From assembly GCA_964058805.1 (NCBI GenBank), contig CAXKVV010002152.1, positions 101,655 through 165,654 of the forward strand: a stretch of DNA of 64,000 bases, written 5' to 3'. This DNA is from Schoenoplectus triqueter. Lineage: Eukaryota; Streptophyta; Magnoliopsida; Poales; Cyperaceae. Below the pieces are notes generated by a model that saw only the letters and a program-made list of their open reading frames with translations, made no database searches and was not told where the DNA came from. Shown here one piece after another: positions 51,850 through 63,830 of the stretch (positions are counted from its first letter, which is position 1; the number at the start of each line of letters is the position of its first letter). A program made the position numbers and the translations under genes.

Positions 51850-52792
51850 AGTTCTTTATATTATACCATGTTCGTTAAAATTGGAACATAAACCTCTTAA
51901 TTAGAAGTTGTTTTAATAGCTTACGACGTGAGCAATTACATGAATTTAAAAAGATACAAGTTTTTTTTTTATGTATTTGATGTTGTTTCAATAAGTTTAT
52001 TGTATCAGACCGGTCTTTAATCTTTCGAAAATTTTAAACTTGCCTTATTTTTATTTTTCACTGAATTGATCTTTAATTTATTGTATCAGTGACATCAGTT
52101 CAGATGATCATTTCAGATCAACTTGCTTCGAATTTTTTAAAGGACCGATCGAACTGAATTCAAAACCAAATCATTATAAACTATACCTGTTTACAAATGG
52201 CATCTAATAACAGTAATCCGCTCTGGAAGTATTCTATTATTTTTATCATATCCAAATCAGTAGATGCCAATTATATTTATTCAAATCAATATCACTGAAA
52301 ATTGACTTGGTGGATCCAAACCACTAAAATAATTAATACAGAGATACTAACAAATAGTTAAAAATTCTCTGCTGGCGAAGAGGGTTCAAAGACTAGGGCT
52401 ATCATACAAATTTATATAGTTCGGGGACCGTCCATAGCATGATCGATTCAAATTTGATTCGCTTGTTAAGTTAATAAATTGAATTTGAATTAGGTTTAAT
52501 TCGGTTCTTTAAACTCATTAAGCTCATTAAACTCGTTAAATCATTAATATTTATAATTTTATTGTGATTTTTTAGTGTATATTAAAATTATAATTCAATA
52601 TATATTAAATTATTATATGAAAAAATGTATAAAACTTTATTGTGATTGATTCCTATTAACAAACCAGCTCTGCTCACTTTACAAATTAATTTTAAACTAA
52701 TATTTTTTAATTTATTAAATTAATAAGTTAATTTCAAACTTAGTTCTGCCTAGTTGACACCGTATAGAAAACAATGGGATGTAACTCTTGGT
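50650..52792. other. AT-rich intergenic DNA without a gene
   Basis: Imperfect runs of TTCGATTTGAATTCGATTCG and TTAGTTCAATTT words at about 50700-51100 and related words near 52440-52560 look like decayed transposon remnants. A (TA)n run occupies about 51789-51846. No coding exon is supported on either strand. Confidence 0.7.
51789..51846. repeat. (TA)n microsatellite
   Basis: An uninterrupted TA dinucleotide tract of about 58 bp. Confidence 0.95.
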
Positions 52793-53099
52793 TAGAGGTG
52801 GTAGAATTCGACCCGATCCGACAAACTCGCCCGACCTGTCCGGATCTGAATCCGATCCGACCCGATTGTTTAGGAATTTTTAAGAAAGTCAAACTGACCT
52901 GACCCGACCTGAACCTGACCTGACCCGACCCGACCCAAGATCAAATGACTTTCAATCCAATCGAAATCTATCAATGATCTGAAAAAACACAACATGTAAA
53001 TTGACCCGACCCGACCCGATTTCTTCCAGAAAGTCAAACTGACCTGACCCGCTTGACCTGAACCCGAACCCGACCCGACCCGCCCGATTGCGACCTCTA
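52793..53099. mobile_element. hAT-type MITE with perfect 8-bp target duplication
   Basis: The 307-bp element begins TAGAGGTGG and ends CGACCTCTA (inverted, one mismatch). Perfect direct duplications CTCTTGGT flank it at 52785-52792 and 53100-53107, diagnostic of hAT insertion. Both subterminal regions are filled with GACCCGACCTG-type tandem words, as in a known plant non-autonomous hAT family with TAGAGGTGGC ends. It has no coding capacity. The perfect duplication suggests a fairly young insertion. Confidence 0.93.
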
Positions 53100-53107
53100 C
53101 TCTTGGT

Positions 53108-55649
53108 GTTTTGGGAAATGCAAATTATGCAATGCAATTGCACCGACAGTAATTTAAAGAGAGAACATATTTCTTCATCTCTCATTTTTGTCTCTTGTAC
53201 CAGTTTGTGTGCACTCGGTTCACCTTGTACAGAACTAATATTCTATGTAACATACATTATGAAGTACATATCAATATGATATTTTAATCAACTGAAAAAA
53301 AATTACATATATCAATGCTAATGTTTGTATTATAAATCTTGTTGTTGTGGATATTAGTATTCATTCAACTTGATTTTACTTATGCAACTACTACATCAAT
53401 GTTATTTTTATGCAAAAATTAAAATGATAATTATTATCTGTATATGGGGATTTTAAGGGAAATTTTATTACGCTATGCAACGTTTACAAAACTGGAATTT
53501 CAATAAAGTAGTATATATTTCGATCTACATAACAAAAGTTCCAGTACTAGAAATAGAAAACTTGAAATGCAAATTTATCATTTAAGAGGGTGATATTCAA
53601 AATAAAAGTTTCTTCGCTGGGTTCGCTCCGCGCAGCCTCGCCTCCACTTGTTGAGTAGATTGAGCGCACATTTATTGTTAAAAAAATGATACATTAGCCG
53701 TTATACCCTCCAAAAATGTACTATTTGTTATCACTCTTGACCGTTGAAAAGGTTCTTGTTAAACATTAGGCTTAATTGTTTGCATATTTTTTTCATTACT
53801 GTTGGCCACATTATTATAAAGAACGCAAAACGGAATATATTTTAGTTTGTGACTTCGGGTGAAGATTAACATTAGAATATAGATCTTGACTTGCATCATT
53901 TGGTGGTTGTTTTATGCTAATTTCGAGCATTACGAAAAACTAGTTGGTTCTGAAGAAAGAAAGGAATCCCATGCAATTTCATATGCTATCATCAGCCCAA
54001 GATATGATGGGAACTTCTGAAATCGTACCATATGTAATTGCATATATAAAAATAATACAATGTGTCTACAACGCCGACACTCTTATCTTCATAATAAAAA
54101 TTGGTCATACAATTACGAGATGTATTGTATCATGTTGTGACTTTTCATCTGATTGAGATAATCTTTTATTATTATTATTTTTACGTTAATTCTTTCAATT
54201 GTATCGTCGCCTCAAAATTTTGTTTTTGGTACTTTTTTTTTTTCCAACAAAACTCCGGAGACAGTCAAAAGTCTCATTAATTACAACGGTGAAATTATGA
54301 ATAAAATTAAAATGCGCTTGTAAAATTGATATTATGATACATAAATAAAGTAAAAATAAAATGAACTAAATACTAAACCACTTTAAAGTATTGATATTTG
54401 ATGTTAGAAAAAAAAAGTAAGTACGTGAAATAGTATAAAATAAAAAATATTAAGTTATTTTCATGCTTGTGTAGTGAAATAATGAAAGGCACTTTCACAT
54501 GATATATTAAGTGTCTTAAAATACTTAAATAATCATTACAACATTTACCAAACATCCTTTATTGTCCAATTGATTACATACTCTTCCTTCAATTAATGCG
54601 TTTTGTTTAAAAAAGATGAGAAAAAGACCTAAAAAACAGGGAATATTTTTTTATCGTTTGTAAATGATCTGACTCATTCAAATAGAAGTATAACATAAAT
54701 AAATGAAATTCTAACTTAACTAGTTCCATGCATGTAAATTCTGACACGTGAAAGCTAATGTGAACATTGGGTATTGATTTTGACCACTATATTGCGCCAG
54801 CGCCATCAACACATCAACATAATTAATCTTTGTTAGTGCTTGAAACACTGATCGGAATTTTTTTTATTTTTCAAAAAAGAAAGTGAGAATGATTAAACTG
54901 ACTACTAAAATAGTAAAAAAAAAGAATTTAGATATTATATTGTTAATTTATGTGTTAATAACAAAACAATTGCTCTTCTTTAATACAATTATTTAACATG
55001 TATTTAGCTTTTTACAAAATTGAGCTCTTGCATTCCTGGTATAAATTTAGTCACACTTTGAAGCCCAAGACTCTGTTTGCTGAGAAATCAATAGGGCCTA
55101 ATTGGGTTGCATTGTCCAAATCCGAGAGGTGCGCATCTAATTTGTGGCTTGAGATTTCATTTGCTTGCTCTTGCAATAAAAAAAAAAAATTGCATATCAG
55201 CCTAATGTTGGTTCAATTTAGCCATAGACACAAACTGTAGAAACCAAAATCCAATCTCCAGACCAAATTTTTTTTTATTGGAAATATGAGAGTCAAGTTA
55301 TTAAATTTCATGATAGTTTATAAAGACTTCATTCGAATTTTGAATCACGACCTCCAAATAGAAGGTGCTGTCTTTTATCACAAGATCAAAGCTTGATTCT
55401 CTCCGAACCAAAGTTTTACAACTTGACCTTATTTTCTATGTTGTGGAAATAACCTTTCACACTTCGGTTTAATTGTGGAGTAGGCTTAGTTCTCTGCTCT
55501 TGGAAACAAATATTGAATTGAAACAAAAGTAATTAGAAAAAAAATATGGAATTTATATCCGTGTTGTTTTGAAATCAAGCGGACATGATTTCAAACAAAA
55601 ATGAACTTCCTTTCATTATTTTGGAATTAAATTTAAATTTAGCTCTATG
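53108..55649. other. Intergenic DNA without a supported gene
   Basis: AT-rich sequence with short poly-T and poly-A runs. The longest frames have no start context or recognisable domain. I see no RNA gene. Confidence 0.7.
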
Positions 55650-56491
55650 GTTCGCAAAATCGGCCGATTCCGAGATGAGTTTTACCGATTTTTATGAATG
55701 GCCATTTTTTCAAAAGAAAATCGCCAAAATCGGCCGAGTCAAGGCGGAGTCAGCCGATTTCAAGTCTGAGACTGTCGTAGGAAGAGTTTTGAGGAATAAT
55801 AGTGATCAAGCGAAAACTTAAAGGTTTTAATTTGTAAAAAAATAATGATTCAATTCAATTGATACTTGATCGGTTGCTGATGTATTAATTTATAAATGTC
55901 ACATATATAATGTTTATAATATTGACAACGGTTTTATATGTTATATAATTGTCTATTATTTCTTTTATTTATTTACGCATAGAAAAATCAGAATTAAAAA
56001 TTTAAGAAAGTACTTGGCAACGCCTTCTAATTTCTATTGACAGAAAATAACATGCACAAACATGCAATCATAATGACCAAGTGATCCAGCTAGCTCAACA
56101 TAATTTCTGACAATAAATGAATGTGTTTCAATTGTAATTATATATAATCTAAGTTTGAATTTATATATACATTTTGATTTATCATCAATTAAATATTTTT
56201 TATTTTTATATCTTTTTGTTCTAAATGTGAGAATGTATCAGGTTATTTGATCAGTTTGAATGTTTATATTATATTAATATAGTAGATTATTTGAGTGTAA
56301 TGTGTTGCTTTAACATTATTTTGTGATTAAATATTTTTTTATTTTGTCTATTTTTTAATGAAAAATAAGTTTTTTTTCAAAAAAAAAAAATCTGATTTTC
56401 TGATCTAATTCAACTGATTCAGACTGATTTTTTCGATTCTGATTTCAAAGTCAACTTGCCGATTCTGAATCCGATTCCGATTTTGCGAAAC
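55650..56491. mobile_element. Inverted-repeat-bounded non-autonomous element
   Basis: The left end reads GTTCGCAAAATCGGCCGATTC and the right end, in reverse complement, GTTTCGCAAAATCGGAATCGG, an inverted repeat over about 15 bp. Subterminal regions repeat CGATT, CCGATT and AGTCA words. I could not find a convincing target-site duplication, so the superfamily is open. The interior is AT-rich and non-coding. Confidence 0.6.
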
Positions 56492-56768
56492 TTGAGTAAA
56501 ACACCTTTACCCTTGAATAACCCAAAACTACCAGGGCTCTGGGCTCAAATTGTTGCGAGATCCATCAATATGTTGTATAACAAGAGAGAACGATTAAATT
56601 TGCTGGCGGCAACAAAAAAAATTGTTTTGTTTTGTTTTTTTGTTTAATGCAATCTCATTGTATACATTAATCAAAACTAAAAGTTACATTATTGAGATAA
56701 CATTGTACACAATTAAGAGAAAACAACTCAATCTATGATTGGCATTGCTTCTATAAGTTAAATTTCTT

Positions 56769-59146
56769 TTAAGCATTTATGGGGTGAAATGCGATGGTCG
56801 AGTGCTTGGCAAGGTGAAGGCTAAACTGGCCTCCTTTCTCAGTCATGTCGAGCTTGTCAACACCAGGCGGCGTAACGAGATCAAAATCCTTAACTAATTT
56901 TCCAACAATAAGCCCGAGAATCGGCAATGCCAATATAATTCCAGGACAACTGCGCCTCCCCACTCCGAAGGGCAAAAATCTAAAATCAACCTTTCCACCT
57001 CCAACGGTTGCATCGACCTGGTTCTCTTCCTCCAAAAACCTCTCCGGCCTGAACTCCTCGGGGTCACGCCACATCTCGGGGTTGTTTTGGAGCCACCAAG
57101 CATTTACCACCACCTTTGAACCTTTTGGAATGGTGTAGCCTCCAAGTTTGGCTTCCTCTAGGTTCATGTGTGGGACCAGGAGAGGGATTGGTGAGTGCAA
57201 TCTCAGGGTTTCCTTTACAACTGCTTGTATGTAAGGCAGCATGTGGAGGTTTGCCTCGGTCAACGGCTGGTCTCCAAGGGTTTTGCTGAGTTCTTCTCTG
57301 ATCTTTTGTTGAACGGATGGGTGGTTCACGACCTCTGCTATGGCCCACTCAATTGACCAGAGGGTGGTTTCTATGGCTGCACATTTGATTTCAAATTAAC
57401 AAATAATTGGTTTAAAAATAAGTCAAATTACTGACGAGTCAAACAGTTTATAAGATATTTTTGTATATATATATATACCTGCAACATTGATATTCTCCAC
57501 AATATAAATGACATTGTCTGTACTGATCTCTCCATTCTTCTCTGCCTCTATTATGTGATCCATTGCACACCTCAACTTGTTCCTGTCTCCAGGGGCTGCC
57601 ATCACCTTCCTTTTAACAATTACAAGTATTTAAAATTTTAGAATTGACACCAACAATCATCTCCAAAATTTAATTAATTATAGACAAGAATAGGGCCTTT
57701 ATTAATGAGCTTCGAAATAGGAAAACAATGGTGATGTAGTCAGTGTTAATGGGTAGGTATGCAAGAAAATCTATTATAAGAAAAGGGAATTGCACATCCT
57801 TTTGTTGACCAGTCAAAATTGGAATATTACTTACATACCCTATGAAAGTCATAAAAATTTTCACATCTACATTTTACTTAGATTAACCAAATAGGTACCT
57901 TCTCTGCTCTACATAGTTGTTATTGAAAAAGGCCAGTCTCCTACTCTGCAAGTCCTTGCACTTGTTCAAGTAACCCCTAAGAAAAGGCCGTAATATTGGG
58001 ATGAAGTCTCCGTAGTTGTACTCGAAGCTTTGCGCAAGACGGCTCCTCTCCGAATTGAATTCGGTGGCCTGAATGAACATCGGGTCAGTCTCGGACTCGA
58101 ACCTCGCATCAAACATCATACGGTACATGATGTTATACAGCATCAGCTGCAGTCTGCGGCGCACCACCACACCATCTCTTTGGGCTATCGTGTTGCCGCG
58201 TAAGTCAGACACGACCATGTCCATCTCGTCCTCCCACATGTTGCGGTATTGTTGAACGACCTGTATGTCATTGCATTAATACAACATAATCAATCAACAA
58301 TCTGCACAGGTTATATCATCGGGAAAGCACAAAAATAGTGGAAGAAGAAATGGTTGAAAAATAAGAACTGAGATCGAATATTGGACATTCTTTTGACTTG
58401 TCTTATTGAATTCTGACAAGGTCCGGATGAATATAGCATTTAAAATCGAAAACACAGAATAATGGAATATTAATTAATTCCCTTTCTTCATAAAAACTGT
58501 CATTTGTTTCTCAGTTTATATCTACTTATAAATTAAGTACCTTTTGGGTGAAAAATGGGAGTGTCATGATACGACGCATCTTGCGCCAGTGATCGCCATA
58601 CTCGGTGAACACCATATCTTGCCCGTTTGCAGTAAAGATATCAAACACGACATTTCGTGGCCGGGACCCGAACTCAACTCCTTGTGTATGCAATACCTCA
58701 GTCGCCAATTTTGGATCAGAGACCACCACCAAGTTTCGGACACCTAACCGTAGCAGAAACACGTTGCCATATTTCTTTGCCATGCGTGCCAAAAACCTGT
58801 GGTTCAGGTCATTTCCAACCTGCATTTGTTTTTATCACAATGACAAGAGATCAATCTCCAAGAAGACCAAACCATTATCTAAATTGGTAAATTTCATATG
58901 TAAGAGAAGTTAAGGTATATATCGATGTGAACTACATACCTGAAGCCAGTTGCCGAAAATGGGTACGGCCATGGGTCCGGGGGGAGAATTAGGTGCAGCA
59001 TTGGAGACGAGAAGAGGTGCCAAGAAGACGATGAAGGGAATAGGGATTGTGAACAAAGATTGTGTTTGGAAATAGGATTTGATAACCCAAATTGAGGCTA
59101 AGGAGAGGAAGGTGGAGAGAGCCACCTTTGGAAGGGAGAAAGCCAT
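56769..59146 (-). CDS. C4H: Cinnamate 4-hydroxylase, CYP73A class II-like (five exons)
   Basis: Exons by splice-site reading are 59146-58940, 58819-58541, 58260-57899, 57609-57479 and 57376-56769, all introns GT-AG, totalling 528 codons plus stop. The enzyme is a cytochrome P450 that hydroxylates trans-cinnamate to p-coumarate, the second step of phenylpropanoid synthesis, on the ER membrane with cytochrome P450 reductase. Visible are a hydrophobic N-terminal anchor longer than in ordinary 505-residue C4H, the hinge [55 protein letters not shown]-helix AAIETTLW (AIETT at 327-331), E382-x-x-R385, FRPERF, and heme motif [10 protein letters not shown] with ligand C470. The extended N-terminus fits class II CYP73A proteins. 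Introns 3 and 4 appear to match the usual C4H positions; introns 1 and 2 (after LQ and after TQK, both phase 0) are additional. The frame is intact throughout. Confidence 0.95.
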
Positions 59147-59229
59147 ACTGGTACCAAATCCTTCTGATACTTCTTTTTAATTCGTGTGTGTGTGGTTCTT
59201 TATGAATATACAGTGAGCGTTTTTGGGTT

Positions 59230-59290
59230 GTTGGGTAGGGATGATGGAAAGGGAGAATTTATAGGTAAGTGATGGAGAGTGGTTAGGTGT
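59230..59290 (-). promoter_or_regulatory. C4H core promoter: TATA box and AC element
   Basis: On the minus strand, CCTATAAATTC (59265-59255) lies about 115 bp before the ATG. ACCTAACC (59288-59281), an AC-III type element bound by R2R3-MYB lignin regulators, lies about 20 bp upstream of it. A CCTACCCAAC word follows near the expected start site. AC elements are well established in phenylpropanoid gene promoters; use here is inferred. Confidence 0.65.
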
Positions 59291-61420
59291 ACATTTCAGA
59301 GTTCAAAAAGAATACACTTGAATCTTTGAGTGCATGTGAGACCGATAAGCTTTTATGCTGCATAGGATTATGATTTTATTGCCTTTCCATGAGAAATTTT
59401 AGAAATTCATGTAAATTGTTGAGAACATGATTGATATATTTTTGTCATGTTTTCTATCAATTACCCCATAAATGCTTGCAGAAGATATTTATTTTTGGAC
59501 TTTAGAAATGTGTAGTTACAATGCCATGGGATGATAAGAACGACTATTGGTGCCAGGTTGTAGATTGAAGAAAGATACACTAGTTTAATATTTTTACTTT
59601 TCAATTTGCATAAAGATAGATATATAAATGATTTTATGCACTCATATTTTTTTTGAAGAAAGATATACACTAAGATTTATTTTTAATTAATGTTCTAGTA
59701 GCATTTACTTCTTATTGTAATCAGAGTTGCTTTTGATCTCTATTTAAAATGGGGAAAAGTTACAATAAATTCATAGGTACACTAGCGTGTCTTGTAAGAA
59801 CGAATTATGACGCCATATCTATTATATTTGTCTTTCAAATGTTGTATAATAAAAAATAATAAAATTAGATTATATTTCAACGTTTTCTTTTCTAAAAACA
59901 TAATATAATTTGGCACAATGAATTTTGATCAGTTGATTTTTATATACAGAAAGATATTTTCAGTACTATAATAATTTTAATAGCAGATCCGAAACCATTG
60001 GCTCAGAGAATCAAGTATTCTAAAAAAAATTGTATAATAACAACAAGCAAAATTCAATTGTATTGTTTTGGTGATGAAATCAATGGGCTGAATGAAACAA
60101 GGTTGGAGAGGATTGATTGAATGGCAGCCTGGCTACGTGGACCAATCACCGCTTTGAATGTAGGTAGGACCGCAGAAGAATAACAATTTTTGAAAGATGG
60201 TTAGTGGGATGCGGTTTACCATTACTTTTCACTTTCAGACTTCAAGAGTATAATGATATATTTAAAGACCAGCATATGAAGATGGTTAGTTGCTGTTGCT
60301 ATATTTGTAATATTTGTATAATTTTTTATTAGGCAGGAAATTGTTTTACTTAGTTCTATATATGATACATTATAGAGGAAAATAAAATATATATAGTTTT
60401 TATTTGTTATGATATAAATGAGTCTAGAGAAAATATAAAAGAAAAGAAGATATAATATGAATTTGTGTTAGATGCACACATTTCTAATAGGAAACACAAA
60501 ACTAAAAGTTTACAAATTCAGTATTATTAATAAAGAAGTTATCGGGTAAACATTAAATATAACAAAGTTTGAGTGTCTAAAAATTGAAGTCTTATATATA
60601 CAAAAAAAAAAAATCTATTTTTTTAATCTTCTATTGGGTTTAGAAAGAGTCAAGGGAAAAAAAATGTGCCGTGTCAATCGTCAAAATAGGCATGTTGACA
60701 GAGTTGGTGGTCGTCTTCCTGGACTTGATTAACTTTGATGTTATGTGGCCCCACTGTCTCAAATGAGTATGTATCCTTTGTAGTACTCTACTCATAAAAT
60801 AATTATCTGAATTTTCACATACCGTTAGATTTGAACTGCGGACGGAACAATTACACCAATGATGTTTAAATTCATGAGGACTGCAATAATAATAGACACT
60901 TCACGCATCCATTACTTCAGACGATGTGAATTCGTATTGATTCCCAATATGTCATTTTGTTGCTTTATTTGTTCTTAGTTCTAACCTCCAACTGTTATCT
61001 AAATTATTGTACACCATTTACTCACACAATTCCTTCTCTCCTCTTTCTTCATGGGAAATAAAGTTCAATACAAGATTTTTTTTTCTTTTGAAAATAGTAA
61101 GTATATGATAGTCTGCTACATTTCTTGAACCAAATAAAGACATCCTAGGTGATTATTTATTTAAATATTGTGAGGATAAAGAAAGAAAAATAAATGCATC
61201 TTTCTTTTTCAATATTATTCTTGTATAAACCTAAACAGATATCATTGATATATAATATTATTTATCAACCACTTTATGATTTTATCACTAATATTATTTT
61301 ATTCATAATTGATAACATTTAATGTATTAGAAAAAATTAAAGGACGCGTAATATTATGATTCATCAACCACTTTTATGATTCTTTACCGCTGCTAAACTG
61401 CTAATATTATATTATCCTCA
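59291..61420. other. C4H upstream region and intergenic DNA
   Basis: No gene is seen. A GC-richer patch near 60090-60180 contains TACGTGG, CCAAT and GTAGGTAGG (CCTACCTAC on the C4H strand), which could be a distal promoter module about 1 kb upstream of the ATG. The rest is AT-rich. Confidence 0.5.
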
Positions 61421-61424
61421 AATA

Positions 61425-61850
61425 TATATATATATATGAGTAAAGATACCGTGAGCTTAAACTCACATAGGCTTTCTATGAAATTAACTACAAAATCATA
61501 TCAAATTATTTTTAAATTTTAATTTATTATGCTCATTAAATTATTTATATGAAAATCTTATGAGATGCAAAAATTTAAAGTGATTTGAGTTTTTTAAGTC
61601 ATGATTTTTAATTTTTGAAAATCAGTCCTAAAAATAATAATAATATATTCAATACTTGAACATCATTTTAAAAAATTAAAAATGATGACTTAAAAAACTT
61701 AAAACACTCTAAATTTTTGCATACAATAATATTTTTATATAAAGAATTTAATGAGAATGATAAAGTAAAATTTGAAAATAATATGATGTATTTTTTGAGT
61801 TTCCGTGAGTTTAAACTCACGATATCTTTGCTCATATATATATATATATA
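61425..61850. mobile_element. Foldback MITE 1
   Basis: The left end TGAGTAAAGATACCGTGAGC and right end, in reverse complement, TGAGCAAAGATATCGTGAGT continue through TTAAACTCAC. Inner arms also pair (ATGCAAAAATTTAAAGTG with CACTCTAAATTTTTGCAT; TTTTTTAAGTCAT with ATGACTTAAAAAA). The whole unit could form one long imperfect hairpin. It is flanked by TA runs, so a TA target duplication is possible but cannot be proved. Confidence 0.85.
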
Positions 61851-62130
61851 ATATGCAATGAAACTAGTTGCATTCATAGCGTAATAATTAGTAAAATGGT
61901 TGACTTGCAATTAGGAACCTAGTACAAAGTGCCAACTAGCAGTGCTCTTATGAGCACGGAAATGAGAGAAATGTAAGCCACAGAAAATCAACACAGCATG
62001 CCAACTAATTTCGTTTAGACGACAGACAGCCTTTACTGAAATATCCTTTTTACCTTTCCGCCCATGGTTTTTCCATTCAATTGTTTTGACTCGTTTTGAT
62101 AGATATCTTTCAATATATATATATATATAT

Positions 62131-62533
62131 ATATAGAGTTTAACTATGGTGTTATACATAATACGGATCGTCTCAATGTTATAAATTAGTTCTTCATTAT
62201 TAAAGTGTAAATGATCGATCCAATCGTACAAAATAATTTTCGTATGAATATCTCGATATAGACTAAATTTTATATTTTTTAGAATGTTTTTTTTAAATAG
62301 TTAGGAAATCGTCTCTTTTAAATGGCTCATAATAATTAAATCAAGTGATTTTTTAACTATATTAAAAAATAGTAAAAAAATTCTAAAAAATATAAAATTT
62401 AGTCTACATCAAGATATTCATATAAAAATCATTTTGTGTGGTTCAGATCGACCATTTAAACTTGAAAATCAAGAACTGATCCATAGCACGGGGGTGATCC
62501 GTACTATGCATATCACCATAGCCAACTATATAC

Positions 62534-62536
<3 letters not shown>
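62131..62536. mobile_element. Foldback MITE 2
   Basis: The left arm has AACTATGGTG, ATACGGATC, GATCGATCC, CGTATGAATATCTCGATATAG, ACTAAATTTTATATTTTTTAG; the right arm carries their inverse complements in reverse order, ending CACCATAG near 62519. Paired arms cover nearly all of the element, with (TA)n at both borders. Confidence 0.85.

Positions 62537-62539
<3 letters not shown>

Positions 62540-62592
<53 letters not shown>
62540..62592. repeat. (TA)n microsatellite
   Basis: A TA dinucleotide run with one GT interruption lies directly beyond foldback element 2 and is followed by a short (GA)n. Confidence 0.9.
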
Positions 62593-62593
<1 letters not shown>

Positions 62594-62751
62594 AAGAGAG
62601 AGAGAAAGAGTCTATGGTGCTTCGTGAAGTATAAAATTTTTCGTACTTCGTGAAGTATAAATTTTTTCAGGTTTATAAGTTCAAATGATTGATCCAAATC
62701 ATTGAATAAGATCTCTATACTGAAATATCATTAGAGATCAAATTTTATATT

Positions 62752-63150
62752 TTTTTAAAAAGAGAGGATCAGTTGACAATGAGTTATTTTAACAACCTTG
62801 ACAACGAACTTCGAAAAAAATAGAAAAAAATCTTAAAAATAATTTTTTTTATAGATGTGTTCTACTACCTATGGATTGATGTTCATTCAAATTTCATTAT
62901 CGTTTGATAGTCCATCAAATACCGTTAAATTGAAACTTTTACAAATTACATAAACAAATGATGATCTTTGATGGACTACCAAATGATAATGAAATTGCAT
63001 GAAATTTGAATGAACATCAATTCTTAGGTAGAATAACACATTTATAAACTTTTTTATTTTTAAGATTTTCTTTTTATATTTATTTAGAGATTCGTTGTCA
63101 AGGTTATCAAAATAACCCGTTGTCAACCGATCCCCTCTTTTTTTTTAAAT
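62752..63150. mobile_element. Foldback MITE 3, possibly nested in another repeat
   Basis: AGAGAGGATCAGTTGACAAT, GAGTTATTTTAACAACCTTG and GATGTTCATTCAAATTT on the left pair with their complements on the right, ending near CCGATCCCCTCT (63127-63138). The loop is near 62920-62950. Outside it, ATCAAATTTTATATTTTTTT at about 62737 pairs with AAAAAATATAAAATTTGAT at about 63255, suggesting insertion into an older inverted-repeat element. Confidence 0.85.
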
Positions 63151-63344
63151 ATTTACTATTTTTTAGATAGACTGACAATTACTAGTATTGAACGGTGCAA
63201 CTATCATTAGATCAATAAAATTTGAACTCATCTAAAAATAACAAAAAAAATTAAAAAAATATAAAATTTGATGCAATTTTGTTGTACATGCATGCATAAT
63301 TATGTGTATTAACCTATTATTGTTATATTTATAATTATTATTAG

Positions 63345-63611
63345 TGCCCTACACAACCTAGCAGCAGTGAGTACGAATATTATGTCATGCGAAATATGAT
63401 TGAAATTATCAGGAATTACCCATTAAATTGTTTTCCTAAAGTGAGTAGAAATTAAATATACATAATTAAATTTATTAGTTTTTTCAATATATATTTACGT
63501 ACTAATCATTTTTTCTTTTTTCAGAGCATCAAAACCTACAATCCTTTAACATCGACCGAGTATGAGGAAGTAAAAAAATTTTGGGTTGAGTTTGTGATTT
63601 CCTTGTTTTGA
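63345..63611 (+). pseudogene. C-terminal end of a CACTA-element Ulp1-like protease
   Basis: Reading from an acceptor-like TTATTAG, 63345-63440 encodes CPTQPSSSEYEYYVMRNMIE followed by IIRNYPLNCFPK and a GTGAGT donor. After an 84-bp intron ending TTTTTTCAG, 63525-63611 encodes SIKTYNPLTSTEYEEVKKFW and ends in TGA. This resembles the C-terminus of Ulp1/SENP-like cysteine proteases carried by plant CACTA transposons, where QPxSxxCGYYVMR holds the catalytic Cys. Here the CG is replaced by YE, so the copy is expected to be inactive. Upstream catalytic regions are not seen and may be displaced by the foldback elements. Confidence 0.65.
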
Positions 63612-63830
63612 CATTTTTTATCAAGTTTTAATATTTTATAAATATTTGTTATATTTTATTGTATTATGTGTGTATGTTAGATAAATTAGTTAATTAGATG
63701 TAGTTAATTAGTAATTAAATGTAGTTATTATTATTTTTGTGAAAATGCATGTGATGAAAATATTATATATGGCTAGCATATATAGGCTAGTCACAGAAAT
63801 AAAAAGAATAATTTAAAAAAATATATATTT

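Noticed and set aside
53944..54156. 70-codon plus-strand frame in intergenic DNA
   Set aside because: No family resemblance, promoter or splice partners seen.
60150..60180. H-box candidate upstream of C4H
   Set aside because: CCTACC is present on the C4H strand but the second half of the H-box consensus is absent at the required spacing.
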